Of a DNA stretch of 64,000 nt, positions 46,651 through 57,519 are shown in pieces. How positions within the stretch are numbered: the first letter of the stretch is position 1; each line of letters opens with the position of its first letter. A program made the position numbers and the translations under genes. The notes beneath the pieces were generated by a model. The model was not told where the DNA came from and searched no databases. It was given only the letters and a program-made list of their open reading frames with translations. Source of the DNA: Catonia carolina (lineage: Eukaryota; Arthropoda; Insecta; Hemiptera; Achilidae); the NCBI GenBank assembly GCA_035578175.1, contig JAQMRL010000007.1, forward strand, positions 48,680,727-48,744,726. The letters are read 5' to 3'.

Positions 46651-47044
46651 ACATTTTTTTTACAATCCTAATATACCCATGTATAAATTTAAAATGTTTC
46701 CTCCAATTGAGAATCCTGCCGACTGTTTAAAATATTGTTAAAAGATATTTAAAATATTCACAAAAAATGTAAAAACGGTCGAATGATTGTGTAATGGCGT
46801 CTGTGGCTTGCTATTAGACAGCGGTACACAGCGTGCATGCGGCAAATACCGACCGCAACGCTGCAGCGGTGGAATTTCAAAACGGTACTTGCTTTAAAAA
46901 TACTTCTTGTACAAAAAAAAATAGAAAGCCAACCCATGATGACAAGAACAAAGCGCTTCTGAATTCTTAAATAAACAGAAGTAAACAAAACTCATAGATT
47001 TTCTTAAAATGTATATGGGCCTAGGTATGTTTTTGATGTTATAA
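46651..47044. other. Intron 3 of the unknown gene, nothing recognised
   Basis: A GC-richer patch near 46795-46870 (AGCGTGCATGCGGCAAATAC) has no clear inverted-repeat partner or reading frame. Confidence 0.35.
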
Positions 47045-47440
47045 TGCCTGTTGTTTAGGTCGACAGCTGAAAGGCTGGATTGACCCTCAAGAAGTTTTAC
47101 TAAGTAACATGAGGAGTGGGGTGGTTTACTACACCTTCCTCACTGAGTTGAAAGGATATGCTTATCAGCATGCCAGGCCCTCCGAAAAGTACCCACTTAT
47201 CACCCTGCAAATGACACCTTCACTTCATTCAACACAGGTTCTGGTTGTATAGTAAAATTCATTACTCTCAGAGGAGATAACTCTGTTTAGTGTCTTTTAC
47301 ACCTCTACATCCTCTGTTCTTTAATAGTTCAGTCACATAATTGGCTGACCATGTAAAAAAAAAAACAGAACTAATTTTATTGTAGCCCTGGAACTAGCAG
47401 ATCGAGTGCAAGTAATTTAACACTCCACCTGACTGTTATG
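47045..47440 (-). repeat. Family B repeat, minus-strand copy
   Basis: Starts GTTGTTTAGGTCGACAGCTG, continues AGAAGTTTTACTAAGTAACA, GGTGGTTTACTACACCTTCC, CCCTGCAAATGACACCTTC and TCTCAGAGGAGATAACTCTG, in the same order as the reverse complement of 22047-22535. Located in intron 3 of the unknown gene, close to exon 3. Confidence 0.75.
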
Positions 47441-47692
47441 GGCGAGTTATAAACCTAGGTAAAATAAATCTGTATTTTTTAGCATAGTATTATTTTGTTC
47501 ACATCCTATTTCAAGATTATAAGTCTATTTAATAATTAAAAATGCTGTTGAAGTTAACGTATGAGTAATTTTTATTAAATTACCAATAGTAAATATTTTT
47601 TCCCAACTTCAGTTATTACGTAATTTTACTTATAAAGTAAAAATATTGATTGTCCCGGCAGTTACTTTATAACTACAGTTGACTGTACTCAC

Positions 47693-48005
47693 CAGCGTCA
47701 TAATATAAAGATTCATTTGATGAACTTGAATTTTTGTCTAAGTTGTTAGTGTCTTGACCTGAAACTTTATTCGGTGTACTTGAGCTTTTGTCTTGATCCG
47801 AAGATTCAGTTGACTTCTCTGGGCTTTCGTCTCTGAACCTGAAAGTAACCCTCATCCTTAATGAGTCTTGCTGCGAAGCTTTGTTTGATGTATTTGAGCT
47901 TTTGTCTTGATGAACCGAAGATTCAGTTGGCTGTACCTGTTCTTGGTTCTCACCACCATCAGATCTAGCCAACTCATTTTCCAACAAATCACATATAAAA
48001 TCTAT
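47693..48005 (-). CDS. Unknown six-exon gene, exon 3 (disordered Ser/Asp/Lys repeats)
   Basis: The acceptor TCTTTTTCAG precedes 48005 and the donor GTGAGT follows 47693. It enters phase 0 and leaves phase 1 (313 nt). It reads IDFICDLLENELARSDGGEN, then a low-complexity region with three degenerate units: DKSSNTSNKASQQD, DKSSSTPNKVSGQD and LDKNSSSSNES. These are separated by the more structured LRMRVTFRFRDESPEKS, and YYDAG follows. The pattern suggests repeat expansion in a disordered linker. The splice sites are strong. No known domain. Confidence 0.65.
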
Positions 48006-48280
48006 CTGAAAAAGAAATGACAACATACTAATTTGACTACTACTAATCATGAATAGTTGTAATTTTCAATTGATTTAATGAACACTAAAAAGCACTAAAA
48101 TGTGACTGACTTTATTAAATCTAATTATACCAATCACATAAGAGGAAAAATTCCCTGCCTACAGTCAAGATTTTCTTTGTAGGTACGGCAGTATTTTTAT
48201 TCATAATAAATTTATTTGTACATTTTTTTTCATGTAAAGATTTTATTTAAGTTACTATAAATGAATGTTAGTTATAAATA

Positions 48281-49039
48281 CGAGGGTCATTCATAAAATA
48301 AGGCTCCCTAAGCTGCTGAGACAGAATGCGATGTGCTGAGAGAAATCTGGCAACACTGTCTTACTCATCAGCTCTCCCTCTCTTTTTCCGCACCACTCCT
48401 GCCTCGCTACGTCGATCAGTGCCGGCCTACCAGCCTTCGAAGATGGAGCTCCCTATCGCTGTTACTGCCAGATGCGAAATTCGCGCTGATACGTTTTTTA
48501 AATGCAAAACGGATTTCACCTATTGACATTATCATAGAAAAACAGTAAACTCTGACAGATATTGTGACACATTAAAAAAACCGAGAAGCGCGATCCAGAA
48601 CCGCCGGAGAGGAAGATTGTCCAGTGGTGTGAGGCTTCTCCATGACAATGCTCAACCTCATGTCTCACATCAAACTCAAGAACTGCTGACAGATTTAGGC
48701 TGGACTGTTGTGCCCCACGTCCCTACAGCCCGGACTTAGCCCCAAGTGATTATCACTTTTTCCCAAAATTAAAGGAACACTTGGGTGGCCTACGCTTCAG
48801 TACCGATGATGAAGTCAAGGAAGAGTTTACTCGATTCCTCAAAGGATTGGCGGCAGAATTCTACAACATGGGGATGGAAAAGTTGGAGCATCCTCTGCAA
48901 AAGTGTTTTGACAGAAAAGGCGATTATGTAGAAAAATAGCGTAAGTTTTAAGCTTTAAATTGATGTATAACACTAAGATAAAAAATATAGCTGTCTATTT
49001 TTAAAAATCATGGGAACCTTATTTTACGAATGACCCTTG
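48281..49039 (+). mobile_element. Deleted mariner with TA target duplication
   Basis: TA|CGAGGGTCATTCATAAAATA ... TTATTTTACGAATGACCCTT G|TA: matching TIRs of ~27 bp with TA on each side. The 759-bp interior keeps only the transposase C-terminal part. It lies in intron 2 of the unknown gene. Confidence 0.9.
48600..48939 (+). pseudogene. Mariner transposase C-terminal part
   Basis: LSSGVRLLHDNAQPHVSHQT (second catalytic Asp in HDNA.PH), ELLTDLGWTVVPHVP, TLAPSDYHFFPKLKEHLGGL (third acidic site APSDYHFF), STDDEVKEEFTRFLKGLAAE, FYNMGMEKLEHPLQKCFDRK and GDYVEK followed by TAG at about 48937. One frameshift near SPDLAPSD. The N-terminal half (HTH and first Asp) is deleted or scrambled. Confidence 0.85.
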
Positions 49040-49192
49040 TACCAATCACATAAGAGGAAAAATTCCCTGCCTACCGTCAAGATTTTCTTTGTAGGTACGG
49101 CAGTATTTTTGTTCATAATAAATTTATTTGTACATTTTTTTTCATGTAAAGATTTTATTTAAGTTATTATAAATGAATGTTAGTTATAAATA

Positions 49193-49494
49193 ATTGTAAT
49201 TGTAGGAACTATGCAATAAATATGAATATAGGAAATATACATTAGTTATAAATATGTATAGTTATAGGAAATATGCTATGTTTATTATACGTTGAACCTT
49301 ATTACTGAACAAAAACGAATACATAATTATTAAAACATAAATTTGTTAAGATAGATGAACATTTCAGTATAATAGAACTATAATAGAGAAAATAAAAAGT
49401 AAAATTAAAACATATGACATGGTTTCATGTAAAATGGAAATGGTTTTATATGAGTATATTTAGGCATACAATAAACATTACGTAGTCGAGAAGA
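49193..49494. other. Intron 2 of the unknown gene, nothing recognised
   Basis: AT-rich; no feature that I can support. Confidence 0.4.
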
Positions 49495-49875
49495 ACTGTA
49501 CAAGGAAAATGAACAATATTATTGGGAACAAATAGAAAAAAAAAGACTAAAATTTTACAGACACCTGTATAGAATGGATGACAACCAGTTGACAAAATAA
49601 ATTTTTAAGACACTAAACAATAGATCTAAAAGTTGTCAGATAAAATGGTTTAAAGAAGTTTGAAAAGATACTGAGAAAACTGGAATAAACTGAGGAACTT
49701 TAATGAACCAAACCAAATTCAAACAACTAATTAGACCTTAAAGGGCTTCCATGAAGAGCAAAAACAGAACTCCAGGTGGACAGAAAAAAGGAGAAAAGCC
49801 TACAATGAACAAATGCTGAGAATGTGGGCTGCAAAAGAGCTTCCAGAAACATCAAAGTCACTTAACGTGGACTAA
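49495..49875 (+). pseudogene. LINE C-terminal fragment
   Basis: EQIEKKRLKFYRHLYRMDDN, QLTK, KWFKEV and then KKGEKPTMNKC/RRKAYNEQMLRMWAAKELPE correspond to the same C-terminal tail as 30786-31510 (Y-GH-RM region and basic E-R-M tail). Frameshifted. Intron 2 of the unknown gene. Confidence 0.65.
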
Positions 49876-49935
49876 AATTGTCCCTTTACAAAAAATTATA
49901 TAGGCATTTGAATCAGCAGAAGCAGGATATTTTGA

Positions 49936-51330
49936 ATGCAATCAAATTTAAGAATGATGAGGTGATATTGACTGCTGCTGCCATCTACAATAATAACATG
50001 AAAAATCTGGTGTGAACAACTCACACAACTTTCTCTTGCCATGGCAAATAATGAACAAAATAACCTAACATTAGTAATAAAACATTAGAAATAAACAAAA
50101 AGCATAACCTTATTTTAATCATGAGTGAATGAAGCAAAATGAAAACCAACCTTAGTTGGGCTTAATAATATAAAAAATCACTCTTTGACGCTAAACTAGG
50201 CTCTGTAGAGAAAAATGCTTAAAATAAAAGTTGTAGATCTTTTAATTTTCTATAAATTTGGTTATATACACTTTTGTCAGAAAATGCATATTAAGGCAGA
50301 AATCTTAAAATCCATTTTTTACCGATTTTCATGGAAAAAACAGAAAATTACTAATTACAGCTAAACTAAGCGTTATAAAAAAAATGTTTGAAATAAAATT
50401 TGTAGTTTTGAATTTTCTACAACTTTGATTATATACACTTTTACACTAAAATGCATATTAAGGCTGCAATCTTAAAAAAACATCTTTTTCTTCGAGAGAA
50501 CAGCCCCAAGAATTTCAGCAGACGTGGCGCCTACCCTATCTTATAGAGTATAAAAATGTTGTAAATGAGTAGATTTAAAAAAAAAATCATAAAAAGTAAA
50601 AAATGACATGAAGAAACTACTACTTCCGGTTGATCGATTTTGATGAAGATGTTCGTGTCGGGTCCTCTAGTGGTACCTAACTTAAGTTTCAAGTTTCAAC
50701 TTCATATGATGTTCCGTTCTCAAGATATTTTGTTCAAACCCACACAGACCAATCACTAAAAACTTGTTTTTTGGGTTCAGGGGTTCTGAAAACATGTATA
50801 ACCGGTGAAAACTCAATTTCAAAAAATTGTCATGAAAACAATACTTTCCTTCCTATATATTCATATAGGCAGGAGAAAATAAAAAGGATAGATTAAAAAA
50901 AAAAATCAGTTTTATACAGATGACTGAAAATGCTACATCTTCTACAGGGGTTAAAAAGTTTTAAATTATACTTTTATACTCGGATGATGCGGATCCAACG
51001 AATCACATGTAAGTAGATCATAAAGGAATAAAGGGATCATCAAGGGAGCTGAAAAGATTAGTGAAACATTTATACAATAAAAATGACAACAGTTAACTTT
51101 AAGACAATCTCTGTCATCTTCTAACAACATTCTTAAAAGGCGAAAATATTGGATATTTGACTGACACATGTGAACTAGCTTCAAACACAAAATATATTAT
51201 TGAAAATATTCACTTAGGTTTATTTAAAAATTACAAATGAAAACTATAATTTAATTTATAACTTTCATGTTATTATTGTAGATGGCAGCAGCAGTCAATA
51301 TCACCTCATCATTTTTAAATTTGATTGCAT
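49936..51330. repeat. 67-bp inverted repeats bracketing an R930 copy and a foldback arm
   Basis: 49936-50003 and 51263-51330 are reverse complements with one or two mismatches (ATGAGGTGATATTGACTGCT, GCTGCCATCTACAATAATAA). The left arm ends exactly where R930 copy 3 begins. The interior beyond R930 holds one arm of the 13.2-kb foldback family (about 50935-51085). Confidence 0.85.
50006..50880 (+). repeat. R930 dispersed repeat, copy 3
   Basis: TCTGGTGTGAACAACTCACA, CAACTTTCTCTTGCC ... CCTATATATTCATATAGG, CAGGAGAAAATAAAA. Both internal half-repeats are present. Inside the 67-bp inverted-repeat bracket. Confidence 0.88.
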
Positions 51331-51369
51331 TAATTTAATTAATTATAATTATGTATGTGCAAGAAAAAG

Positions 51370-52520
51370 AGTCAAGCTGTAACATGAAGACTGCATGGGC
51401 AAGTCTCCCCTAAAAAAGCAAAAAGGTGTATCCCAAAAACACAACTTTTCAGAAATTGCATTTAAAGTTTAAATTGCGGCCGTTTTGTTGTAAATGACTT
51501 TCTAATTGAGTACTTTATGTATTGTTATAGGTTTTAATGTTCTGTTTACGACTACATAGTCAAAAATTTGTAAAAAACTTGTTAAAACCCTAAAAACTCA
51601 GTTAAACCATTTTGCCTTAATGGGAAAAAAATCCAAAAAAATAAGTAAAACTATGGCAGAAAGGTGTACCCACTGATTACAGCCCTTTCATTAATTGCAT
51701 CAAACGCAGTCTGTATTGGCAAAAAGCTGTGAAGTCCATTTACCCCTTTTTGCCTTAGCATGAATAGAAGAATAGAATAGCATGAATAGATTACCTTAGG
51801 CTGTATGAATATACAGCCTAAAGTTGGACATAATCTGAAACTAACACCAAAACAAAATCTCATTATGTATGAGCGGCAAAACGGTGTATTAAGTTCATAC
51901 ACCTTTTTGCCTTATGGAATGACTGTTCACAAGCAGCAGTAAACATAATGTAAAATACGGTATACACCTTTTTCTATGTTTGTTTTGGATAGTTAATTTA
52001 CAGCATTTCATAGGCAAAATGTATTATTTTCGCATACATCCTTCTGCTGTGTGCCTTTCTCTAAATGCAAATGATTATAAAACATACCAAAAAGAAGCAT
52101 AAGCCATTTAAACCCTTTTACCTTTGCCTAAAACTATTTTAACAACACAGTTTACTAAAGTAAAACGTATTAATCACACATACATCATATTCCCGTTTTA
52201 TAGCAATGGGATTTTCAGTGTTTTCAGAAAGGAAAAATGGTGAAAAGAATTTATACATTTTTGTGCCAATCTTTAATTACCAATTTATTAACACATACAC
52301 CATTTTGCCTCTAAAATTTCTCAAAATAGACGTGCATACAGCTTTTTGCCATCATCGTATCTTGAAAACTATAACTCGTACAGACTTGGCAATAGAATTT
52401 TTGAAAAAAAGCGCAAAAAATTACCTTAGAATTGTAAATAAAAAAAACCAATTTTTTCACAAACATCCATTTGCCAAAACACAGGAGAAGTGGTTAACTT
52501 TGTTTGCGCATAATTAATTT
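51370..52520. repeat. Region with an iterated TACACC(T/A)TTTTGCC motif in both orientations
   Basis: At least twelve degenerate matches. Forward or reverse forms lie near 51414, 51606, 51655, 51718, 51742, 51875, 51897, 51963, 52014, 52105, 52293, 52337 and 52467. Two pairs face each other to give 37-bp palindromic units at 51718-51754 (GGCAAAAAG...CCTTTTTGCC) and 51875-51911 (GGCAAAACGGTGTA...TACACCTTTTTGCC). The interspersed sequence is not repeated. No intact reading frame on either strand. Confidence 0.7.
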
Positions 52521-52879
52521 TGATCGCAGATTTACAGGGCCAAAGATAAGGGAAGAGAAGGGACCCATGAAAAATCATGCAGTGAGTGTGTATAAGGGAG
52601 GGTGTGTGTGTGTGTGTTTGAAAGAGAGAATGTATTTTAAATCTGATATTTAAATTTAACTACCATTTAGTATTAGTTTTTTTTTAATGTAACTTCTTAA
52701 ATTTTTAACAAAAAATAAACTGTTAATTTGTACAAGATAACAGTAAAAATTCTTCAAAGAATGTAAAAAATAGTATATATTTTGATTGAAAATCTTCAAT
52801 ATTTATTTATGTTGTTAATTTAATTCAATTAATATTTTTCTTCCTTCAGTTATTATTCTAAACACTATATAAAAAAAAA
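52521..52879. other. Intron 2 of the unknown gene; short (GT)n run
   Basis: Contains a (GT) run at 52602-52617. Otherwise nothing that I can support. Confidence 0.45.
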
Positions 52880-53829
52880 TCCGGTGTGAAACACTCACAC
52901 AAATTTCTCTTGCCAATGGAAATAATTAACAATATAATGTAACATTAGTAATAAAACATTAGAAATAAACAAAAAAACTATCCTCGATAAACATAACCTA
53001 ATTTTAATTATGATTGAAAGACGCAAAATGAAAATCGACCTCAGTTTGGCTTAAAAATATGGAAAATCACTCTTTCACGCTAAACTAGGCTCTGTAGAGA
53101 AAAATGCTTTAAATAAAAGTTGTAGATATTTTAATTTTCTATAAATTCGATTATATTACACTTTTGTCGTAAAATGCAAACTAAGACCGCAATCTTAAAA
53201 AATTCATTTTTACATGTTTTCGTGAGAAAAAACAGAAAATCGCTTATTACTGATAAACTAAGCGTTATACAAACAAATGTTTCATAAAAAACTTGTAGGA
53301 TTTTAAATTCTCTACAACTTTTATTATATACAGTTTTGCGCTAAAATGCATATTAAGCCGTAATCTTAAAAAAAAATCATTTTTTTACGTAAAAACAGCC
53401 TCACCAAGAATTTCAGCAAACCCTACCCTACCCTGTGTATGGCCCCTACCCTATCTTGTAAAACATAAAAAATTTCGTAAAACAGGCGATTTTTAAAAAA
53501 ATGGTAGGACCAGTTTTTGAGAAAATCGCAAAAAAGTGAAAAATTACATGAATAAACTACTACTTCTGGTTGACAGATTTCAATGAAAATGTTTGTGTCA
53601 CGTCCAGTAGTGGTATGTAACTTAAGTTTTATGTTTCAAGTTGGTATAATGTTTCATTCTTGAGATATTCTGTTCACACACACACACACACCCAGACCAA
53701 TTGCTAAAAACATGTTTTTTGGGTTCAGGGGGTCTGAAAACGTGTAGATCCGGTGAAAACTCAATTTCGAAAAATTGACATAAAAACAATACTTTCCTTC
53801 CTACATATTCATATAGGCAAGAGAAAGTA
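52880..53829 (+). repeat. R930 dispersed repeat, copy 4
   Basis: TCCGGTGTGAAACACTCACA, AATTTCTCTTGCC ... ATATTCATATAGGCAAGAGA, AAGTAA. Contains a CA-run of about 7 units near 53675. A short tandem duplication CCCTACCCTACC lies near 53422. Confidence 0.9.
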
Positions 53830-54585
53830 AACAATATCAATGAACAATGAATGTCAGTTGTTACGAAACAGGTTCCATAGTGTTTGGATTGATGAGAGGC
53901 ATAAATGTGTGAAAGAATTAAGGTTAAAAGTTTTATGCAGAGTCCATTATGAAAGTAATGTGCATGATTTTATTGTGACAAGACTATCCATCCAAGCATG
54001 GTAATACCGGTCAGGAAATGTGGTGGTGGGGTCTACCCTGACATGCTGATAAGCATACTCTTTCAACTCAGTGAGGAAGGCAATAGTAAACCACCGCACT
54101 CCTTGTTTTTACTTAGTAAAACCTCTAGAAGTTCAAACCAGCCTTTTGGCTGTTGACCTAAACAACAAGAACCTTTGATTAGGGTGTTCTGATATTTAAT
54201 GTTAAAAAAATCAATATTTAATCATTTCCGATACTTCACAACATTTAATGATTTTCCTCATTCGATTTCCATAATTTACAAATTGAGGCCTCTATTCCAA
54301 GCCATCATCAAAAAATGTTTTCTGATTTGATTTCAAAATTTCCATTTAAGGTTGAAAGATAAAATCAAATATGTTACTTAATTTATCAAAACCCAACGTA
54401 TAATCAAGACGTTTAGACCTGATGGTTACCTCTCCACATAGAATTCTTCAAGGTAGTCAATTTGCAAAGGAGGGAATACCTGCTGTGGCATTTCTGCCAC
54501 TGACACTGTCGAAGTAACAGCTGCGGTAAATGAAAACTAAAAACATGCGCTTTTTATAGAATTACTTTAAACAGAATAAGTTTTT
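53830..54585. repeat. Spacer containing a family B 3' end (54040-54175)
   Basis: CTCAGTGAGGAAGGCAATAG, CTCTAGAAGTTCAAACCAGC and TTTTGGCTGTTGACCTAAAC, then AACAA, reproduce the end of family B in plus orientation. The rest of the spacer shows nothing that I can support. Confidence 0.65.
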
Positions 54586-55498
54586 TACTTTCACTTGCCT
54601 GTATGAATATATAGGAAGGAACGTAGTGTTTTCATGTCAATTTTTCGAAATCGAGTTTTCATCGGATCTCCACGTTTTCAGACCCCCTGAACCCAAAAAA
54701 CATGTTTTTAGCGATTGGTCTGTGTGTGTAAACAGAATATCTCAAGAACGGAACATCGTACGAACTTGAAACTTAAGTTACATACCACTACCGGACCTGA
54801 CACAAACATTTTCATCAAAATTGGTCAACCGGAAGTAGTAGTTTATTCGTGTAATTTTTCACTTTTTTGCGATTTTCTCAAAAACAGGTTCTACGATTTT
54901 TTTTAAAAATCACCTGGTTTACTAAATTTTTTATGCTTTACAAGATAGGGTAGGCGCCACGTTAGCTGAAACTCTTGGTGAGGCTGTTTTCACGTAAAGA
55001 ATTTGTTTTTTCAAGATTGTGGCTTTAATATACATTTTAGCACAAAAATTTACATAATAAATATATAGAGAATTTAAAATCCTACAATTTTTATTTCAAA
55101 CATTTTTTGTATAATGCTTAGTTTAGTGGTAATTAGCGATTTTCTTATTTTTTTCTCAAGAAAACGTGTGAAAAATCGATTTTTTTAGATTTCGACCTTA
55201 GTATGCATTTTACGACAAAAGTGTATGTAATCAAATTTATAGGAAATTAAAAGATCTACAACTTTTATTTAAAGCATTTTTCTCTACAGAGCCTAGTTTA
55301 GCGTGAAAGAATGATTTTCCTTATTTTTAAGCCAATCTGAGTTCGATTTTCATTTTGCGTCTTCCACTCATGATTAAAATAAGGTTATGTTTTTGAGGTT
55401 AGTTTTTTGTTTATTTCTAATGTTTTATTACTAATGTTAGGTAATATTGGTCATTATTTATATTGGTAAGAGAAAGTGTGTGAGTGTTTCAAACCAGA
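54586..55498 (-). repeat. R930 dispersed repeat, copy 5 (inverted)
   Basis: Reads in reverse: starts TACTTTCACTTGCC with the hairpin CCTGTATGAATATATAGG, ends GGTAAGAGAAAGTGTGTGAG, then TGTTTCAAACCAGA. The only inverted copy in the 50-60 kb cluster. Confidence 0.9.
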
Positions 55499-55625
55499 TT
55501 TTTTTCATTAACTTTATTAATGAAATTCACAACTGTTACAAAATAAACAATCAGTGAAAATGATGGTGAGTGAAAATGAATGAAATGGCATGAGTGACAT
55601 GCATGGAGAGCACCATCCACTGAAA
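55499..55625 (+). repeat. Dispersed repeat, inverted partner at 63718-63843
   Basis: TTCATTAACTTTATTAATGA, AAATTCACAACTGTTACAAA and CATGGAGAGCACCATCCACT correspond to the reverse complement of 63718-63843, ~85 percent identity by eye. Directly abuts the 5' end of R930 copy 5. Confidence 0.75.
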
Positions 55626-55855
55626 AGTCTCTTGACATGTTATTTAGTCACTTCTTACTAATTCATCGATTGAGTAATTAATTTATTAATAGCATATAAC
55701 TATTTCTAAAACGAAAGATCCCTGCTCCGCTTTCTCCCTCTTTTAATGTTGGTTGGTAGATGACAGAATAAATAAACAATTAATAATAACAAAGATAAGA
55801 GTATAATTCTGTATTTCGTTGTTAGTGTTGTACGACTTGTTGACATTAAAAAAAA

Positions 55856-56789
55856 TCTGGTGTCAAACACTCACACAATTTTCTCTTGCTGATGCAAATA
55901 ATCAACAAGAAACCTGACATTAGTAATAAAAGATTAGAAATAAACAAAAAACTAACCTTAATAAACATAACCTAATTTTAATCGTGAGTGAAAGACGCAA
56001 AATGAAAATCGACCTCAGTTTGGCTTAAAAATAAGAAAAATCACTCTTTCACACTAAACTAGGCTCTGTAGAGAAAAATTCTGTAAATAAAAGTAGTAGA
56101 TCATTTAGTTTTCTATAAATTTAATTATATACACTTTTGACCTTAAATGCATACTAAGGCTGAAATCTTAAAAAAAATAGATTTTTCACACGTTTTCGTG
56201 AGAAAAAACAGAAAATCTCTAATTACCGCTAAACTAAGCGTTTTACAAAAAAAGTTTGAAATAAGAGTTGTAGAATTTTAAATTTTCCACAACTTTTATT
56301 AAAAATTTTGTGCGCTAAAATGCATATTAAAGCCGCACTCTTATAAAAACAATTTTTTACATGAAAACAGCCTCACCAAGAACTTGAGCAAGCATGGTGC
56401 CTACCCTGTCTTGTAGAGCATAAAAAATTTAGTAAACCAGGCGATTTTAAAAAACATCGCAGGACCTGTTTTTGAGAAAATCGCAAAAAAGTGAAAAATG
56501 ACACGAATAAACTACTACTTCTGGTTGACCGATTTTGATGAAAATGTTTATGCCGCATCCGGTAGTGGTATGTAACTTAAGTTTCAAGTTTGTACGATGC
56601 TCCGTTCTTGAGATAGTCTGTTCACACACACTCAGACCAATCACTAAAAACATGTTTTTTGGGTTTAGGGGGTCTGAAAACATGTAGATCCAGTGAAAAC
56701 TCAATTTCCGAAAATCAACATGAAAACAATACGTTCCTATATCCTTCCTATGTATCCTTCCTATATATTCATACAGGCAAGACAAAGTA
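55856..56789 (+). repeat. R930 dispersed repeat, copy 6
   Basis: TCTGGTGTCAAACACTCACA, ATTTTCTCTTGCT ... CTATATATTCATACAGGCAA, GACAAAGTAAAAA. Both half-repeats are present, plus a small tandem duplication of TATCCTTCCTA near its 3' end. Confidence 0.9.
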
Positions 56790-57246
56790 AAAATAAACAA
56801 ACGAAGCCAACAGTTTATCACTTATTTAAGTTTAATACAATCATACACTGTCATGTAGCTACCATTTTGTTTATCCTTAAATTTTTATCCAGCTAGTTAG
56901 TAGTAAATACAGTTAGCTCAGTTTATATAACTTTATTTTGTGCAGTTTGTTAAAATTGTGAGTGGGTTCGGAAGTGTTATTTAATTTCAATTAAATCGAA
57001 GAGTTATAGACTTGTGGTAAGTAAAAATGTTTTCAGATTTGCTAACAGCGTGTTGTATTAGATGCTGGTTGGAACGAGAGAGTGGTGCTGGTTGGAAAGA
57101 GATTCTCCAACTTCCCTTCACTCACTAAATTCCTGCTACTGTGAAGCATACCCCTTGGCAAGCTTCAGGTCCCAACAAACCTACAGTACTTTAATAATTT
57201 TACATTATACAGACATCTGAAATAGATGACAGAAATAACCACTTAC
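56790..57246. other. Intron 2 of the unknown gene, nothing recognised
   Basis: Unassigned spacer between R930 copy 6 and exon 2. A duplicated GATGCTGGTTGGAA-like phrase occurs near 57061-57090. Confidence 0.4.
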
Positions 57247-57467
57247 CAATTTATCATCTGTAATTTCTTCAACTTCCGGGGGAACTTGGTCTTTGGTACC
57301 CGTTGAATTGTTTTCTGTTCCTTCGTTTTCTCTGGTCGCTTCTCTTGCTGAGTTAATGTCATTATCTCTTTTTGCTAAAATATCCTTAACCGTCCTAAGT
57401 TTTTTTTCTATGTCTCTAATCCATTCATCATAATCAACATAAGATCCAGTACTACTTCCTGCGGACT
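57247..57467 (-). CDS. Unknown six-exon gene, exon 2
   Basis: The acceptor TTTGTTCACAG precedes 57467 and the donor GTAAGT follows 57247. With one base carried from exon 1 it encodes ESAGSSTGSYVDYDEWIRDI, EKKLRTVKDILAKRDNDINS, AREATRENEGTENN and STGTKDQVPPEVEEITDDKL, 74 codons ending in phase 0. The WIRDIEKKLRTVKDILAKRD stretch is predicted by eye to be an amphipathic helix or coiled coil. The rest is acidic and polar. The gene model places this between the 63.4-kb start exon and the 47.7-48.0 kb exon, with R930 copies in both neighbouring introns. Confidence 0.65.
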
Positions 57468-57519
57468 CTGTGAACAAAGATAACCCTTTATCGTTTATTC
57501 ATTAGTAGAAGGAAAAAAA

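Larger units (their letters stand above)
48128..49192. repeat. 153-bp direct repeats flanking a mariner
   Basis: 48128-48280 and 49040-49192 are near-identical 153-bp segments (begin TACCAATCACATAAGAGG, end AGTTATAAATA). The mariner at 48281-49039 sits exactly between them. Both units begin and end with TA. Confidence 0.9.

Noticed and set aside
54715..54906. Recurring short open frames in R930 copies (also 56447-56821, 58078-58475, 60232-60561)
   Set aside because: The same frames appear with stops and frameshifts in every copy and the reading does not match a known protein; best explained as repeat sequence with few stops.
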